DNA of 14,815 nucleotides from SIG480 sp045649265. Lineage in GTDB: Bacteria; Bacillota; Clostridia; Oscillospirales; JAAYXM01. The stretch spans positions 1-14,815 of the forward strand of contig JAZRPO010000042.1 in NCBI GenBank assembly GCA_045649265.1. The letters run 5' to 3'. The notes below the pieces were generated by a model that had not been told where the DNA came from, made no database searches, and saw nothing but the letters and a program-made list of their open reading frames with translations. Made by a program: the position numbers and the translations under genes. Every line of letters begins with the position of its first letter. Within the stretch, counting starts at the first letter, position 1. Below, in pieces: positions 13,825 through 14,815 of this stretch.

Positions 13825-14000
13825 AAAAAGACAGAAAATTCGCCCTGAAGGTATTTGAACGGTTATGCGTGTCACTCTTTTGTACTATTTACACAAAAAA
13901 ACGACATATTTTTTCTAATATTTTCAAAAAATATAGTTGTAAATCTGGGAAAAATAAGTTATAATATTAACAATATGAAAATTTTTAGGAGGAAATCAAA
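13825..14000. other. 176-nt intergenic region between the RluA-family gene and gap
   Basis: AT-rich DNA. I see no convincing GC-rich terminator for the upstream operon. The only inverted repeat is ATATTTTTT (13906-13914) with AAAAAATAT (13926-13934), all A/T and weak. The gap promoter occupies the right part. Confidence 0.5.
13937..13965 (+). promoter_or_regulatory. gap promoter
   Basis: TTGTAA (13937-13942), a 17-bp spacer and a perfect TATAAT (13960-13965), about 36 bp before the start codon. AGGAGG at 13987-13992 is an ideal ribosome binding site. No CggR-like operator was recognised. Confidence 0.72.
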
Positions 14001-14815
14001 ATGAGTATCAAAATCGGTATCAACGGTTTCGGCCGTATCGGTCGTATGGTTTTCCGCGCAAGCATCAACCATCCCGAAATCGAAGTTGTAGGTATCAACG
14101 ACCTCTGCCCGGCAGACTACTTGGCATATATGCTCAAGTATGACACAATGCACGGCCAGTTCGCAGGCACAGTTGAGTCTACAGAAAACGCTATCATCGT
14201 CAACGGCAAGGAGATTCCGATCTCTGCTGAGCGCGATCCGGCAAACCTCCCGTGGGGCAAGCTCGGCGCTGAGTATGTTGTTGAGTCAACAGGTCTCTTC
14301 CTCACAAAGGAAAAGGCTGAGGGTCACCTCAAAGCAGGTGCAAAGAAGGTTGTTATGTCTGCTCCTTCTAAGGACGACACTCCGATGTTCGTTATGGGCG
14401 TTAACCACAACAGCTACACAACTGACATGAACTTCGTTTCCAACGCTTCATGCACAACAAACTGCCTTGCTCCGATCGCTAAGGTTCTTAACGACAACTG
14501 GGGCATCACAGAAGGTCTTATGACAACTGTTCACTCCACAACTGCTACACAGAAAACAGTTGACGGTCCGTCACTTAAGGACTGGAGAGGCGGCCGTGCT
14601 GCAAGCGGTAACATCATCCCGTCTTCAACAGGTGCTGCAAAGGCTGTTGGTAAGGTTATTCCGGAGCTCAACGGCAAGCTCACAGGTATGTCAATGCGTG
14701 TTCCGACTCTTGACGTTTCAGTTGTTGACCTCACAGTCAACCTCGCAAAGCCGGCAAAGTACGACGAAATCTGTGCTGCTATGAAGGCTGCTTCAGAGGG
14801 TGAGCTTAAGGGTAT
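14001..14815 (+). CDS. gap: Glyceraldehyde-3-phosphate dehydrogenase, type I, 3' end cut by window
   Basis: The first 271 codons of a glycolytic enzyme that oxidises glyceraldehyde 3-phosphate to 1,3-bisphosphoglycerate with NAD+. Seen: the Rossmann start IGINGFGRIGRMVFR, Asp34 in GINDL (NAD preference), the active-site SNASCTTNCLAP with Cys151, His178 in TTVHSTTATQKTVDGPS, and WRGGRAASGNIIPSSTGAAKAVGKV. Codon choice favours ATC, AAC, TTC and CTC far more than the neighbouring genes do, a mark of high expression. It has its own promoter and an AGGAGG site 8 nt upstream. About 60-65 residues are missing at the right edge. Confidence 0.97.
   Translation, partial: MSIKIGINGFGRIGRMVFRASINHPEIEVVGINDLCPADYLAYMLKYDTMHGQFAGTVESTENAIIVNGKEIPISAERDPANLPWGKLGAEYVVESTGLFLTKEKAEGHLKAGAKKVVMSAPSKDDTPMFVMGVNHNSYTTDMNFVSNASCTTNCLAPIAKVLNDNWGITEGLMTTVHSTTATQKTVDGPSLKDWRGGRAASGNIIPSSTGAAKAVGKVIPELNGKLTGMSMRVPTLDVSVVDLTVNLAKPAKYDEICAAMKAASEGELKG

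Noticed and set aside
13906..13934. AT-only inverted repeat as terminator of the aromatic operon
   Set aside because: Nine A/T pairs with an 11-nt loop and no U-tract give a weak structure, and it sits close to the gap promoter.

Overview
The window looks like chromosomal DNA of a low-to-moderate GC Firmicute, most likely a Clostridia member (Oscillospirales-like). This rests on the strong AGGAGG-type ribosome binding sites, the sigma-A-type promoters, the VanW/G5 and DUF975 families, the shikimate-gene types, and GTAG-headed REP-like repeats. The placement is inference; no rRNA is present to confirm it.

Left part (1-1535). The window opens with the C-terminal end of a cation diffusion facilitator (CDF) metal exporter that finishes in six histidines. 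A small, AT-rich accessory block follows: a REP-associated tyrosine transposase (RAYT, HUH/Y1 family) preceded by an XRE-type repressor in one two-gene unit on the minus strand, and a divergent small two-helix membrane protein (DUF4190-like). AGRCTA boxes in the shared promoter region suggest autoregulation. Three copies of a GTAG-headed REP-like hairpin are present, two of them inside the RAYT coding sequence. The block is bounded by two inverted copies of a 70-80 bp module. Its flank is conserved (AACAACCCACC, then TCTTAAGG), while its terminator stem differs between copies but stays perfectly paired.

Middle part (1535-6285). metG (methionyl-tRNA synthetase with a C-terminal tRNA-binding domain) lies on the minus strand, divergent from a pair of envelope genes on the plus strand. 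These are a membrane-anchored VanW/G5 protein with an acidic Pro/Thr/Glu tail and a DUF975 multi-pass membrane protein.

Right part (6286-13824). A tightly packed aromatic amino acid operon runs aroF (type I-beta DAHP synthase with a ferredoxin-like regulatory domain), tyrA, aroB, aroA, aroC, pheA (chorismate mutase-prephenate dehydratase-ACT), then an RluA-family pseudouridine synthase. A perfect-consensus promoter (TTGACA-17-TATAAT) drives a leader of about 215 nt. The leader carries a short peptide ORF with seven consecutive Phe/Tyr codons (FYYFYFF) and three mutually exclusive RNA structures. This is a classic ribosome-mediated transcription attenuator sensing Phe and Tyr, the two end products of the tyrA and pheA branches encoded downstream. 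It is the most interesting regulatory system in the window. aroK, aroE and dehydroquinase genes are not in the cluster.

Right edge (13825-14815). A 176-nt intergenic region with a good promoter leads into gap (glyceraldehyde-3-phosphate dehydrogenase), cut off by the window end. Its C-ending codon bias suggests high expression.
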